Origin: Desulfobacterales bacterium
Lineage (GTDB): Bacteria; Desulfobacterota; Desulfobacteria; Desulfobacterales; Desulfosalsimonadaceae
Reading direction: 5' to 3'
DNA: 6,832 bases
Assembly (NCBI GenBank): GCA_018224315.1
Contig: JAGTVF010000079.1
Location: 1-6,832, forward strand
Below the pieces are notes generated by a model, which made no database searches, was not told the origin of the DNA, and saw only the letters and a program-made list of their open reading frames with translations. Shown piece by piece: positions 1 to 5,317 of this stretch. The position numbers and the translations under genes were made by a program. Every line of letters starts with the position of its first letter. The first letter of the stretch is position 1.

Positions 1-389
1 AGCCGTTTGATGCCAAGCTCGTCGAGCAGTTCATCGGCTTTCTGCTCCTGTTCAGCCCTGGATATCGGAAGGGTTTCGAGAATGGCCAGCAGGTTGTCGC
101 GAACGTTGAGCTTTTTGAATACCGACGGTTCCTGGGGCAGGTATCCCATCCCTTTGCGGGCCCGAACGTGCATGGGATCCTCGCTGATGTCTGCATCGTC
201 GAGAAACACATGGCCGCCGTCAGGCCGGATCAGGCCCACGGTCATGTAAAAAGTGGTGGTCTTGCCAGCCCCGTTGGGCCCCAGAAGCCCTACAACCTCG
301 CCTCCGGTCAGGTTCAGGTCGACCTGGTTGACCACTTTTCGGCCATGGTAGGTCTTTACCAGGTTTTTCAAATTCAGGGTTCGGGTCAT
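1..389 (-). CDS. lptB: LptB, LPS export ABC transporter ATPase (partial, C-terminus beyond window)
   Basis: This is the cytoplasmic ATPase of the LptB2FG transporter, which powers extraction of lipopolysaccharide from the inner membrane into the Lpt bridge. Only the first 129 complete codons are present; the frame stays open to base 1, so the signature motif, Walker B and C-terminus lie outside. Seen directly: an N-terminal ABC fold with Walker A GPNGAGKTT at residues 37-45 (Lys43), followed by the stretch GMGYLPQEPSVF carrying the Q-loop glutamine (Gln86). That Q-loop context and the LNVRDNL that follows are characteristic of LptB rather than of amino-acid importers. The ATG start overlaps the lptA stop as ATGA, indicating translational coupling. 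Position directly after lptC and lptA supports the assignment. No defect is visible. In related genomes rpoN often follows, but that cannot be checked here. Confidence 0.95.
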   Translation of the reverse strand, partial: MTRTLNLKNLVKTYHGRKVVNQVDLNLTGGEVVGLLGPNGAGKTTTFYMTVGLIRPDGGHVFLDDADISEDPMHVRARKGMGYLPQEPSVFKKLNVRDNLLAILETLPISRAEQEQKADELLDELGIKR

Positions 390-991
390 GGCTTTCGGGC
401 TTTGCTGGTTTCCGTTTTGTCCTGCTTGTCCGCGTCGGGTTCGGATTCAAAAACAGCTTCCACCCGCTTGCCCGCATCTGAGCTGACCACGATTTCTCCG
501 GTTTCCCGCTGCACGGTGACCTTTTTGCCGACAATGGTGTTGCCGTTGTTTTTGATTTCCACACGCTCGCCTGTCAGGGTCAGCAGGCCGTCATCTGCGG
601 TATATACAGCTTTTTGGCTTGTGGCGGTTTGCCCGTCGGTATGGATAACCACGCTGCCTTCGGCTTCCATGCGCCGGACACTGCTTTCATTCATGCCGGA
701 CTGACCGGGCTGAGCGCCTTCTTCGGACTTGTAGAAAATTTTGAGCCGGTCGGATTTGATTTCGGTTTCTCCCTGGACCGCGTGGGCGTTGCCGATAAAT
801 TCGGCGCTGTTTTCATTGCTTTTGATCACCATCTTATCCGAGGTGATGTGAATGCGGCCTTCATCAGGATTAAACAGCCCCGGGTTTTGTGCCCGGCAGG
901 GCCATGCCGTCATAAGGGTTATCAGAATTGCCGCAATGGCAAAGATTCCGGCAGAAGCCGGGCTGTTTTTGCGCGCCTTGTCCTTATTCAA
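386..991 (-). CDS. lptA: LptA, periplasmic LPS transport protein (OstA-like)
   Basis: This is the periplasmic bridge protein that carries LPS between LptC at the inner membrane and LptD at the outer membrane. The predicted protein has 201 residues. A basic N-terminus and hydrophobic stretch (about residues 14-30) form a signal peptide, plausibly cut after Ala34 (CRA/QN). Residues 45-180 hold the OstA-type beta-jellyroll pattern, with ITSDKMVIKSNENSAEFIG, then GETEIKSDRLKIFY and a later TLTGERVEIKNNGN strand set. The last 20 residues are highly charged and probably disordered. I chose the TTG at 991-989. It overlaps the end of lptC by 8 bp, has a GGAT-like ribosome site just upstream, and places the signal peptide near the N-terminus. 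The frame stays open much further upstream inside lptC, but those codons give an implausible N-terminus. The stop overlaps the lptB start by 4 bp. Confidence 0.9.
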   Translation of the reverse strand: MNKDKARKNSPASAGIFAIAAILITLMTAWPCRAQNPGLFNPDEGRIHITSDKMVIKSNENSAEFIGNAHAVQGETEIKSDRLKIFYKSEEGAQPGQSGMNESSVRRMEAEGSVVIHTDGQTATSQKAVYTADDGLLTLTGERVEIKNNGNTIVGKKVTVQRETGEIVVSSDAGKRVEAVFESEPDADKQDKTETSKARKP

Positions 992-1547
992 CGGGATCCA
1001 TCCATGATTTGATGTGACCTTCAAGGGTGACTTGGTTTTTTTGGAGTTCCACTGTTGCCGAGTCACCGGAAATCTGCATGTTTTCACCATGTATAACCAC
1101 TTTCTGGTCTGTATACAATATATGTAACTCATGCTTATAATGCAAGCTTTCGGTCCTGAGCTCATATCCGGGATAACGGGCCACAACTGATTTTTCCACC
1201 GTCATGTCCCGGGTTTTGGTGTCAAGCTCCCCGGTGTCTGCAAAAAGTTTGACCTCGGTACCGTCTGCGTCAAACGCGGTCATTTCAATATCGGAGAGCA
1301 CGGCCCTGTTCTGATCCGAATAGACTTCCGCAGTGGCTGCGTTCAGTACCCATTCGGTTTTTCCGTCCCGTGTGGCTGTATGCTCAAACCCGTTTATGGT
1401 CAGGGCCGCTTCCGAGGTGCTAGCCGTTTCGGTCTGCTCCTCGGGGTCGGTCTGCAGGCGAAATCGCACAAACACCGTTGTCAGCAGAACGGCAATTAGA
1501 ACAATGGCCAGTAATCCGGCTTGTTTGTATCGGGTCCGGTGTTTCAT
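984..1547 (-). CDS. lptC: LptC, inner-membrane LPS transport protein
   Basis: LptC is a bitopic inner-membrane protein that receives LPS from LptB2FG and hands it to LptA. The 187-residue product has a short basic N-terminus (MKHRTRYK), one membrane segment at about residues 11-27, and a periplasmic domain. That domain holds the family-typical beta pattern: a GFEHTATRDGKTEWVLNA strand pair near 53-70, SDIEMTAFDADGTEVKLFADTGELD near 85-109, and a late VVIHGENMQISGDSATVELQKNQV near 150-173. Sequence conservation in LptC is low, so context counts: it lies between kdsC and lptA, with an 8-bp overlap onto lptA. The ATG at 1547-1545 is the sensible start. No Shine-Dalgarno sequence lies at normal distance, because a heptamer repeat occupies that place, so translation may be weak or depend on ribosomes finishing kdsC. 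Confidence 0.88.
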   Translation of the reverse strand: MKHRTRYKQAGLLAIVLIAVLLTTVFVRFRLQTDPEEQTETASTSEAALTINGFEHTATRDGKTEWVLNAATAEVYSDQNRAVLSDIEMTAFDADGTEVKLFADTGELDTKTRDMTVEKSVVARYPGYELRTESLHYKHELHILYTDQKVVIHGENMQISGDSATVELQKNQVTLEGHIKSWMDPVE

Positions 1548-1553
1548 TTAGGT

Positions 1554-1581
1554 GTTCAAAGTTCAAGGTTCAAGGTTCAAG
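1554..1581. repeat. Tandem heptamer array, four copies of GTTCAAR
   Basis: Four head-to-tail 7-bp units are visible: GTTCAAA once, then GTTCAAG three times, followed by a degenerate GTTCCTT at 1582-1588. On the coding (minus) strand the unit reads CTTGAAC. The array fills the kdsC-lptC spacer and runs into the 3' end of kdsC, whose TGA stop (1579-1577) is made from a repeat unit. It is far too short and too regular to be a CRISPR, and no spacers are present. I recall similar TTCAAGG heptamers scattered in other bacterial genomes, often mis-annotated as small FKVQGS-rich proteins, but that is memory and not something this window shows. Confidence 0.9.
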
Positions 1582-2119
1582 GTTCCTTTGGGCTTTGGGT
1601 TCGGTTCAGCCAGCGGGAAACGATGGGTTCCCACAAACCCTTTGCCGAAAGAATGCGTTCGCAAACCTCCCGGACGGCGCCGCAGCCGCCGGGCTGTTTT
1701 GTGACCAGGTCAGCGTGCTGCTTTACGACTTCATGGGCATCGGCCACGGCCACGGCCAGGCCGACTTGGCCCATGATCGCCAAATCCACGAGATCATCTC
1801 CCACAAAAGCGGTCTGGGCCGGGCTGCATCCGGCCTGCGCAAGGATTGATGCCAGAAGCGCCTGCTTGTCCTTGACGCCTGTATGGCAATAGTCAATGCC
1901 GAGTTCCGCGGCCCTGCGGTCTACAGCCGCGGATTTGCGCCCGGAGATAAGGCCCACCCGGATGCCGCCCTCCCGGACCATGCGGATTCCCAGGCCGTCT
2001 TTGACATCAAAGGTTTTTGCTTCATCGCCGCCTGCAAAATAAAGAATCCGGCCGCTGGTGAGCACTCCGTCGACATCGAGCAGCAGCACCCGGATCTGCT
2101 GGAGTTTTTCTTCAAGCAT
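1577..2119 (-). CDS. kdsC: KdsC, 3-deoxy-D-manno-octulosonate 8-phosphate phosphatase
   Basis: This enzyme hydrolyses Kdo-8-phosphate to Kdo and phosphate in the cytosol, the step after KdsA. The 180-residue protein is a small HAD-superfamily phosphatase without a large cap, as is usual for KdsC (about 170-190 residues). Visible motifs are DVDGVLT at residues 15-21 (nucleophile Asp15, acid/base Asp17), the family stretch FDVKDGLGI at 37-45, motif II LISGRKS with Ser59, conserved lysines in GVKDK at 81-85, motif III GDDLVDL at 107-113, and the C-terminal GGCGAVREV signature at 144-152. The ATG overlaps the end of kdsA by 8 bp, so the two are probably translationally coupled. The stop and last residues (SPKEP) sit at and in the heptamer array, so the extreme C-terminus may have been reshaped by the repeat; the catalytic domain is intact. 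Confidence 0.95.
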   Translation of the reverse strand: MLEEKLQQIRVLLLDVDGVLTSGRILYFAGGDEAKTFDVKDGLGIRMVREGGIRVGLISGRKSAAVDRRAAELGIDYCHTGVKDKQALLASILAQAGCSPAQTAFVGDDLVDLAIMGQVGLAVAVADAHEVVKQHADLVTKQPGGCGAVREVCERILSAKGLWEPIVSRWLNRTQSPKEP

Positions 2120-2954
2120 GTGAGGGGTTTCTCTCTGGTTTGATCAATGCATTGTTGATGGCTTTGAGCTGATTGAGCAGAGGCTCGAGTTCATCCAGGC
2201 GCATGGAGTTGGGGCCGTCTGACAATGCCTTGTCCGGTTCCGGGTGGACTTCCAGAAACAGGCCGTCTGCCCCGGCGGCAATGGCGGCCTTTGCCAGTAT
2301 AGGCGCAAACTGGCGCTGCCCGGCAGATGCGCCTCCGGCGCCGCCGGGCAGCTGAACGCTGTGGGTGGCGTCAAAGATGACCGGGCATTCCAGCGCCTGC
2401 ATGATGGGAATGCTTCGAAAATCGGCAACCAGGTTGTTATAACCAAAGGATGCGCCCCTTTCGGTGAGAAGGACCTGCGAGTTTCCGGCGGATCTGGCTT
2501 TTTTTGCAACATGATCCATGTCCCAGGGGGCCAGAAACTGTCCCTTTTTAATATTTAAGGGTCTGTTTGTCCGGGCAGCAGCAACGATCAGGTCTGTCTG
2601 GCGGCACAAAAAAGCCGGGATCTGCAAGACGTCGAGCACTTCGGCAGCAAGTTCGGCCTCAGAGGGGCTGTGAACATCAGACATCACGGCCACATCCAGC
2701 CCCCGGCCAATTTCGGAGAGGATTTCCAGGCCCTGCTTGATGCCCGGGCCCCGGAATGAATCAATGGATGTCCGGTTGGCCTTGTCATAAGACGCCTTGA
2801 AGATAAACGGTATTTCAAGCCGGCTGGTGATCTCTTTTAGGGTGCGGGCGATCTGCATAACGCCGGTGGAATCTTCGATTACGCAGGGTCCGGCCACAAG
2901 AACAAAAGGGCGGCCGTTGCCCGCGGAAAAATTTTTGATCTGAACTTCTGTCAT
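2112..2954 (-). CDS. kdsA: KdsA, 3-deoxy-8-phosphooctulonate synthase, metal-dependent type
   Basis: KdsA condenses phosphoenolpyruvate with D-arabinose 5-phosphate to give Kdo-8-phosphate, committing carbon to the LPS inner core. The 280-residue protein is a full-length DAHP/KDO8P-synthase barrel. Signature stretches are VAGPCVIED (20-28), KASYDKANRTS (53-63), DVHSP (93-97), CRQTDLI (117-123), NIKKGQFLAPWDM (134-146), TERGASFGYNN (164-174), DATHSVQLPGG (195-205) and EVHPEPDKALSDGPNSM (235-251). Cys24, His198, Glu235 and Asp246 match the four metal ligands known for the Aquifex enzyme (Cys11, His185, Glu222, Asp233) with one constant offset of 13. This makes it the metal-dependent class rather than the E. 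coli asparagine type. The ATG has AGGAT about 10 bp upstream. It is the first gene of the leftward operon and overlaps kdsC by 8 bp. Confidence 0.97.
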   Translation of the reverse strand: MTEVQIKNFSAGNGRPFVLVAGPCVIEDSTGVMQIARTLKEITSRLEIPFIFKASYDKANRTSIDSFRGPGIKQGLEILSEIGRGLDVAVMSDVHSPSEAELAAEVLDVLQIPAFLCRQTDLIVAAARTNRPLNIKKGQFLAPWDMDHVAKKARSAGNSQVLLTERGASFGYNNLVADFRSIPIMQALECPVIFDATHSVQLPGGAGGASAGQRQFAPILAKAAIAAGADGLFLEVHPEPDKALSDGPNSMRLDELEPLLNQLKAINNALIKPERNPSHA

Positions 2955-3022
2955 TGAAAAACCGATCCTTTTGGTTGATTTGCCGGGTCATGGTCTTTGC
3001 ACGCCAGCCGCTTGCATCATTG

Positions 3023-3041
3023 GCCGGCTCCTGGCGCCGGC
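3023..3041 (-). other. GC-rich hairpin in the kdsA leader
   Basis: On the minus strand the sequence reads GCCGGC, loop GCCAGGA, GCCGGC. This is a perfect 6-bp stem with a 7-base loop, extendable on both sides (TTG with CAA) if one C is bulged. It lies about 70 bp upstream of the kdsA ATG and downstream of the candidate kdsA promoter, so it would be in the transcribed leader. The loop carries an AGGA, and an ATGATG mini-frame of 10 codons follows. No U-run follows the stem, so it is not an intrinsic terminator. Whether it has any regulatory role is unknown. Confidence 0.45.
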
Positions 3042-3055
3042 AAAATCCATGCCTC

Positions 3056-3084
3056 CTGTTACCCCGCGTGTCGACAAAAGTCAA
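3056..3084 (-). promoter_or_regulatory. Candidate sigma70 promoter for the kdsA-kdsC-lptCAB operon
   Basis: On the minus strand TTGACT (3084-3079, 5 of 6 matches to the -35 consensus) is followed after exactly 17 bases by TAACAG (3061-3056, 3 of 6 matches to the -10 consensus). Transcription would start near 3049 and give a leader of about 95 bases before the kdsA ATG. The -10 is weak, so this is a candidate only. Confidence 0.4.
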
Positions 3085-3101
3085 GATTCGAAAATAAGGC
3101 C

Positions 3102-3130
3102 TTGCCTCCGGGCCGGTGAGCTGTTAAAAA
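3102..3130 (+). promoter_or_regulatory. Candidate sigma70 promoter for the M23 peptidase gene
   Basis: TTGCCT (3102-3107, 4 of 6) and TAAAAA (3125-3130, 4 of 6) are separated by 17 bases. Transcription would start near 3137, about 50 bases before the ATG at 3186. This box pair stands back to back with the candidate leftward promoter, with 17 bp between the two -35 elements, so the two divergent units could compete for or share control. Confidence 0.35.
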
Positions 3131-3185
3131 TAGCCTTTCAGTTGTGATTATCATTTGTTTGGGATCTAAGGGGAAAATAAACAAG

Positions 3186-4580
3186 ATGGGATTTAAAAAC
3201 CGCAAAGAACGCGGAAAAAGCGTAAAATACAGTCTGCTGGCCATCTTGGTGATAATGCTGGCCGTCTCTGTTGTGTGGCTTCTGATGGTAAAGTTCGAAG
3301 GCAGGGCCCCGGAGATTGCGCTCGACATGTCTGATTCGTTTATTGGCGCTGATGCCGCGGTTTCCGGCACTATCACCGATGAAAAATCGGGGATCCGCAA
3401 GCTCTGGATTGCCGTAATCCAAAACGACAGGGAAACCGTGCTCAAAGAGAAATCCGATTTTGCCGGCACCCAGGAAGGTCCGCCCAGGCAGAGGCGTTTT
3501 GAGGTGGATTTAAATGCCGGAAAACTGGATCTCAAGGACGGAAAGGCCCTGTTGCGCATCGCTGCCTGGGATCATTCCTGGCGCGGCTGGTTTTCCGGTA
3601 ACCAGGCCTACCTGGAAAAAGAAATCACCATTGACACCCAGCCCCCCCGGGTGGAGGTCATCAGCCGGCAGCACAACATCCGGCCCGGCGGCTCGAACCT
3701 GGCTGTCTATCGGATGTCCGAGGATTGTCCGGAGCACGGGGTTGTGGTGGGAGATCATTTTTTCCCGGGCCACAAGGGCTATTTTGCCGACCCGGACGTG
3801 GCTGTTTGTTTTTTTGCCCTGGCCCATGATCAGGACAAGGACACGAAACTGCATGTGAAGGCTGTTGATCCGGCGGGCAATTCAGGCCGGGGCGGGTTTT
3901 ACTACCATATCCGCAAAAAGGGTTTTGACGCGGAAACCCTGCCGGTTTCTGACCGTTTCCTGTCCCGGATTCTGCCGGAGTTTCAAAATGAAGCGGGTTT
4001 TCCGGCCGATGCCGATCCCCTGGAACAATTCTTGTTTGTCAACCGCGAGCTGCGCAAGAAAGACAACCGCACCATCCTTGCCCCGGGCGAGTCTCCGGAC
4101 GGGCAGATGCACTGGCAGGGGGGCTTTTCCCGGCTTCCCAATGCCGCAAGAAAAGCCAGCTTCGCCGACCATCGGACCTATGTTTCCAACGGGGAAAAAA
4201 TCGATGAGCAGATCCATATGGGCATTGACCTGGCCTCTGTGAGCCAGGCGCCGGTGCCGGCGGCAAATGCGGGCAAAGTTGCGTTTGTGGGCAGGGCCGG
4301 CATTTACGGCAATGTTGTCACCATCGATCATGGTTTTGGCCTGTTTTCCGTTTATGCCCATTTGAGCCGCAGCAGCGTGTCAGAAGGCCAGAAGGTGGAA
4401 AAAAACGATATTATCGGCGCAACCGGGGCCACCGGTCTGGCCGGGGGTGATCACCTGCATTACGGCATGTTTGTCCATGATGTGTTTGTGGATCCCATGG
4501 AATGGTGGGACGCGCAATGGATACAAAACAACATCACCGGCAAGCTGGAGCATGCCCGGGGGCTTCTGGAAGAGAATTGA
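3186..4580 (+). CDS. Membrane-anchored M23 (LytM-type) metallopeptidase with Ig-like N-terminal region
   Basis: This is a predicted periplasmic peptidoglycan DD- or LD-endopeptidase held in the inner membrane. From the ATG at 3186 (AAGGGG ribosome site 12 bases upstream) it has 464 residues: a basic N-terminus, one membrane segment at about 17-34, two beta-rich Ig-like segments (about 41-150 and 152-242, the latter ending KAVDPAGNSG), a linker, and a C-terminal M23 domain from about 330. Active-site residues are complete: His344 and Asp348 in HMGID, His392 in YAHLS, and His423 and His425 in HLH. By analogy with LytM, His344, Asp348 and His425 bind zinc. An upstream in-frame GTG at 3144 would add 14 residues but lacks a clear ribosome site. 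Cys181 and Cys208 could form a periplasmic disulfide. It is divergent from the LPS operon and precedes lepB. Its exact substrate and whether it acts in division or lateral growth cannot be read from the sequence. Confidence 0.88.
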   Translation: MGFKNRKERGKSVKYSLLAILVIMLAVSVVWLLMVKFEGRAPEIALDMSDSFIGADAAVSGTITDEKSGIRKLWIAVIQNDRETVLKEKSDFAGTQEGPPRQRRFEVDLNAGKLDLKDGKALLRIAAWDHSWRGWFSGNQAYLEKEITIDTQPPRVEVISRQHNIRPGGSNLAVYRMSEDCPEHGVVVGDHFFPGHKGYFADPDVAVCFFALAHDQDKDTKLHVKAVDPAGNSGRGGFYYHIRKKGFDAETLPVSDRFLSRILPEFQNEAGFPADADPLEQFLFVNRELRKKDNRTILAPGESPDGQMHWQGGFSRLPNAARKASFADHRTYVSNGEKIDEQIHMGIDLASVSQAPVPAANAGKVAFVGRAGIYGNVVTIDHGFGLFSVYAHLSRSSVSEGQKVEKNDIIGATGATGLAGGDHLHYGMFVHDVFVDPMEWWDAQWIQNNITGKLEHARGLLEEN

Positions 4581-4584
4581 CACG

Positions 4585-4614
4585 CCGGATCATGAATCCT
4601 CCCGGTTTTATTTT
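4585..4614 (+). terminator. Weak candidate intrinsic terminator after the M23 gene
   Basis: Just after the stop, GGAT (4587-4590) can pair with ATCC (4596-4599) over the loop CATGA, or CCGG (4585-4588) with CCGG (4602-4605). A T-rich run TTTTATTTT (4606-4614) follows. The stem is short and the two pairings compete, so termination would be partial at best. It would set off the M23 gene from lepB. Confidence 0.25.
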
Positions 4615-4648
4615 GTATTCTAAAAATCCTCAACAAAACCGTTAAAAA

Positions 4649-5302
4649 TTGAAAAAAACAGCAGAATCCCAGCAAATCCCGGATGAAACCGGTGCCAAAA
4701 CCAAGAGCCGGCTGCGGGAAAATCTTGAAGCCATTGCTATTGCCATTGTGCTGGCGCTTTTTATCCGGGCGTTTGTGGTCCAGGCTTTCAAGATCCCTTC
4801 CGGGTCCATGGAACCCACTTTGCAGGTGGGCGATCACATCCTGGTCAACAAGTTTATCTACGGCATCCGGCTGCCGGTCACCAATACCAAGATGATCCCG
4901 GTGAGCAGCCCGGAACGGGGGGATATTGTGGTGTTTGAATATCCGGTGGAGCCGGACAAGGATTTTATCAAGCGGGTGGTGGCCGTGCCCGGCGATGTTG
5001 TTGAAATCCGGGATAAAAAAGTGTATGTCAATGGCCGGCTTGCTGACCAGTACACCGTCAAGCATACGGAAAAACGGGTGCTGCCGGGAGGCGTTAATGC
5101 CAGGGACAACTTCGGCCCGGTCATCGTGCCGGAGGACGCTTTTTTTGCGTTGGGGGACAACCGGGACAACAGTTATGACAGCCGTTTCTGGGGCTTTGTA
5201 AAAGACTCGGCCATCAAGGGAGAGGCCTTTATCATTTACTGGTCCTGGGATAAGGACAACTTTGGGGTCCGGTGGGGCCGGATCGGCAAAGTGCTGCACT
5301 AA
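4649..5302 (+). CDS. lepB: LepB, signal peptidase I
   Basis: This inner-membrane serine protease cleaves signal peptides from exported proteins on the periplasmic side. The 217-residue protein has one N-terminal membrane segment (about 27-45), then box B KIPSGSMEPTL with nucleophile Ser53, VGDHILVNKFIYG at 60-72, box D DFIKRVVAVPGD with general-base Lys108, and box E ALGDNRDNSYDSRFWGFV at 168-184. It lacks the second membrane span and the large inserted domain of E. coli LepB (324 residues) and resembles the short form. The start must be the TTG at 4649: an in-frame TAA lies six bases upstream, and no ATG occurs in frame before Met54 in the active site. No Shine-Dalgarno sequence is visible in front of it. 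pyrB starts 15 bp after the stop. Confidence 0.95.
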   Translation: MKKTAESQQIPDETGAKTKSRLRENLEAIAIAIVLALFIRAFVVQAFKIPSGSMEPTLQVGDHILVNKFIYGIRLPVTNTKMIPVSSPERGDIVVFEYPVEPDKDFIKRVVAVPGDVVEIRDKKVYVNGRLADQYTVKHTEKRVLPGGVNARDNFGPVIVPEDAFFALGDNRDNSYDSRFWGFVKDSAIKGEAFIIYWSWDKDNFGVRWGRIGKVLH

Positions 5303-5304
5303 TC

Positions 5305-5310
5305 AGGAAG
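5305..5310 (+). promoter_or_regulatory. Ribosome binding site of pyrB
   Basis: AGGAAG lies in the 15-bp gap after the lepB stop, 7 bases before the pyrB ATG. It fixes that ATG as the start and suggests pyrB is translated from a transcript shared with lepB, since there is no room for a promoter in the gap. Confidence 0.7.
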
Positions 5311-5317
5311 CCTGCCC

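Noticed and set aside
168..1012. Long plus-strand frames (178 and 132 codons) opposite lptB, lptA and lptC
   Set aside because: These are antisense shadows of well-supported genes, with no recognisable motifs and low-complexity composition.
1554..1588. Short direct repeats as a CRISPR array or an insertion-sequence end
   Set aside because: The units are 7 bp, contiguous and without spacers. No transposase, inverted repeats or target duplication are seen.
1478..1892. Two overlapping plus-strand frames of 123 codons containing FKVQGS-like repeats
   Set aside because: They read the heptamer array and the opposite strand of kdsC and lptC. The repeat peptide is a product of the 7-bp unit in different frames, with no domain or plausible ribosome site.
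2815..3084. Minus-strand 89-codon frame across the kdsA leader and start
   Set aside because: It overlaps the strongly supported kdsA N-terminus in another frame and has an Arg-rich, non-protein-like composition.
3144..3185. GTG at 3144 as the start of the M23 protein
   Set aside because: It would add 14 residues (MIIICLGSKGKINK) with no ribosome site upstream. The ATG at 3186 has AAGGGG in front and gives a normal basic N-terminus before the membrane segment.
3059..3559. Minus-strand 166-codon frame opposite the start of the M23 gene, reaching into the divergent promoter region
   Set aside because: It covers both promoter candidates and is antisense to the membrane anchor and first Ig-like segment. 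It has no family features.
4577..4582. Perfect TTGACA at the end of the M23 gene as a lepB promoter -35 box
   Set aside because: The bases 16-18 further on are TCCCGG-like, not a -10 element. The nearest acceptable -10 (TATTCT at 4616) is 33 bases away.
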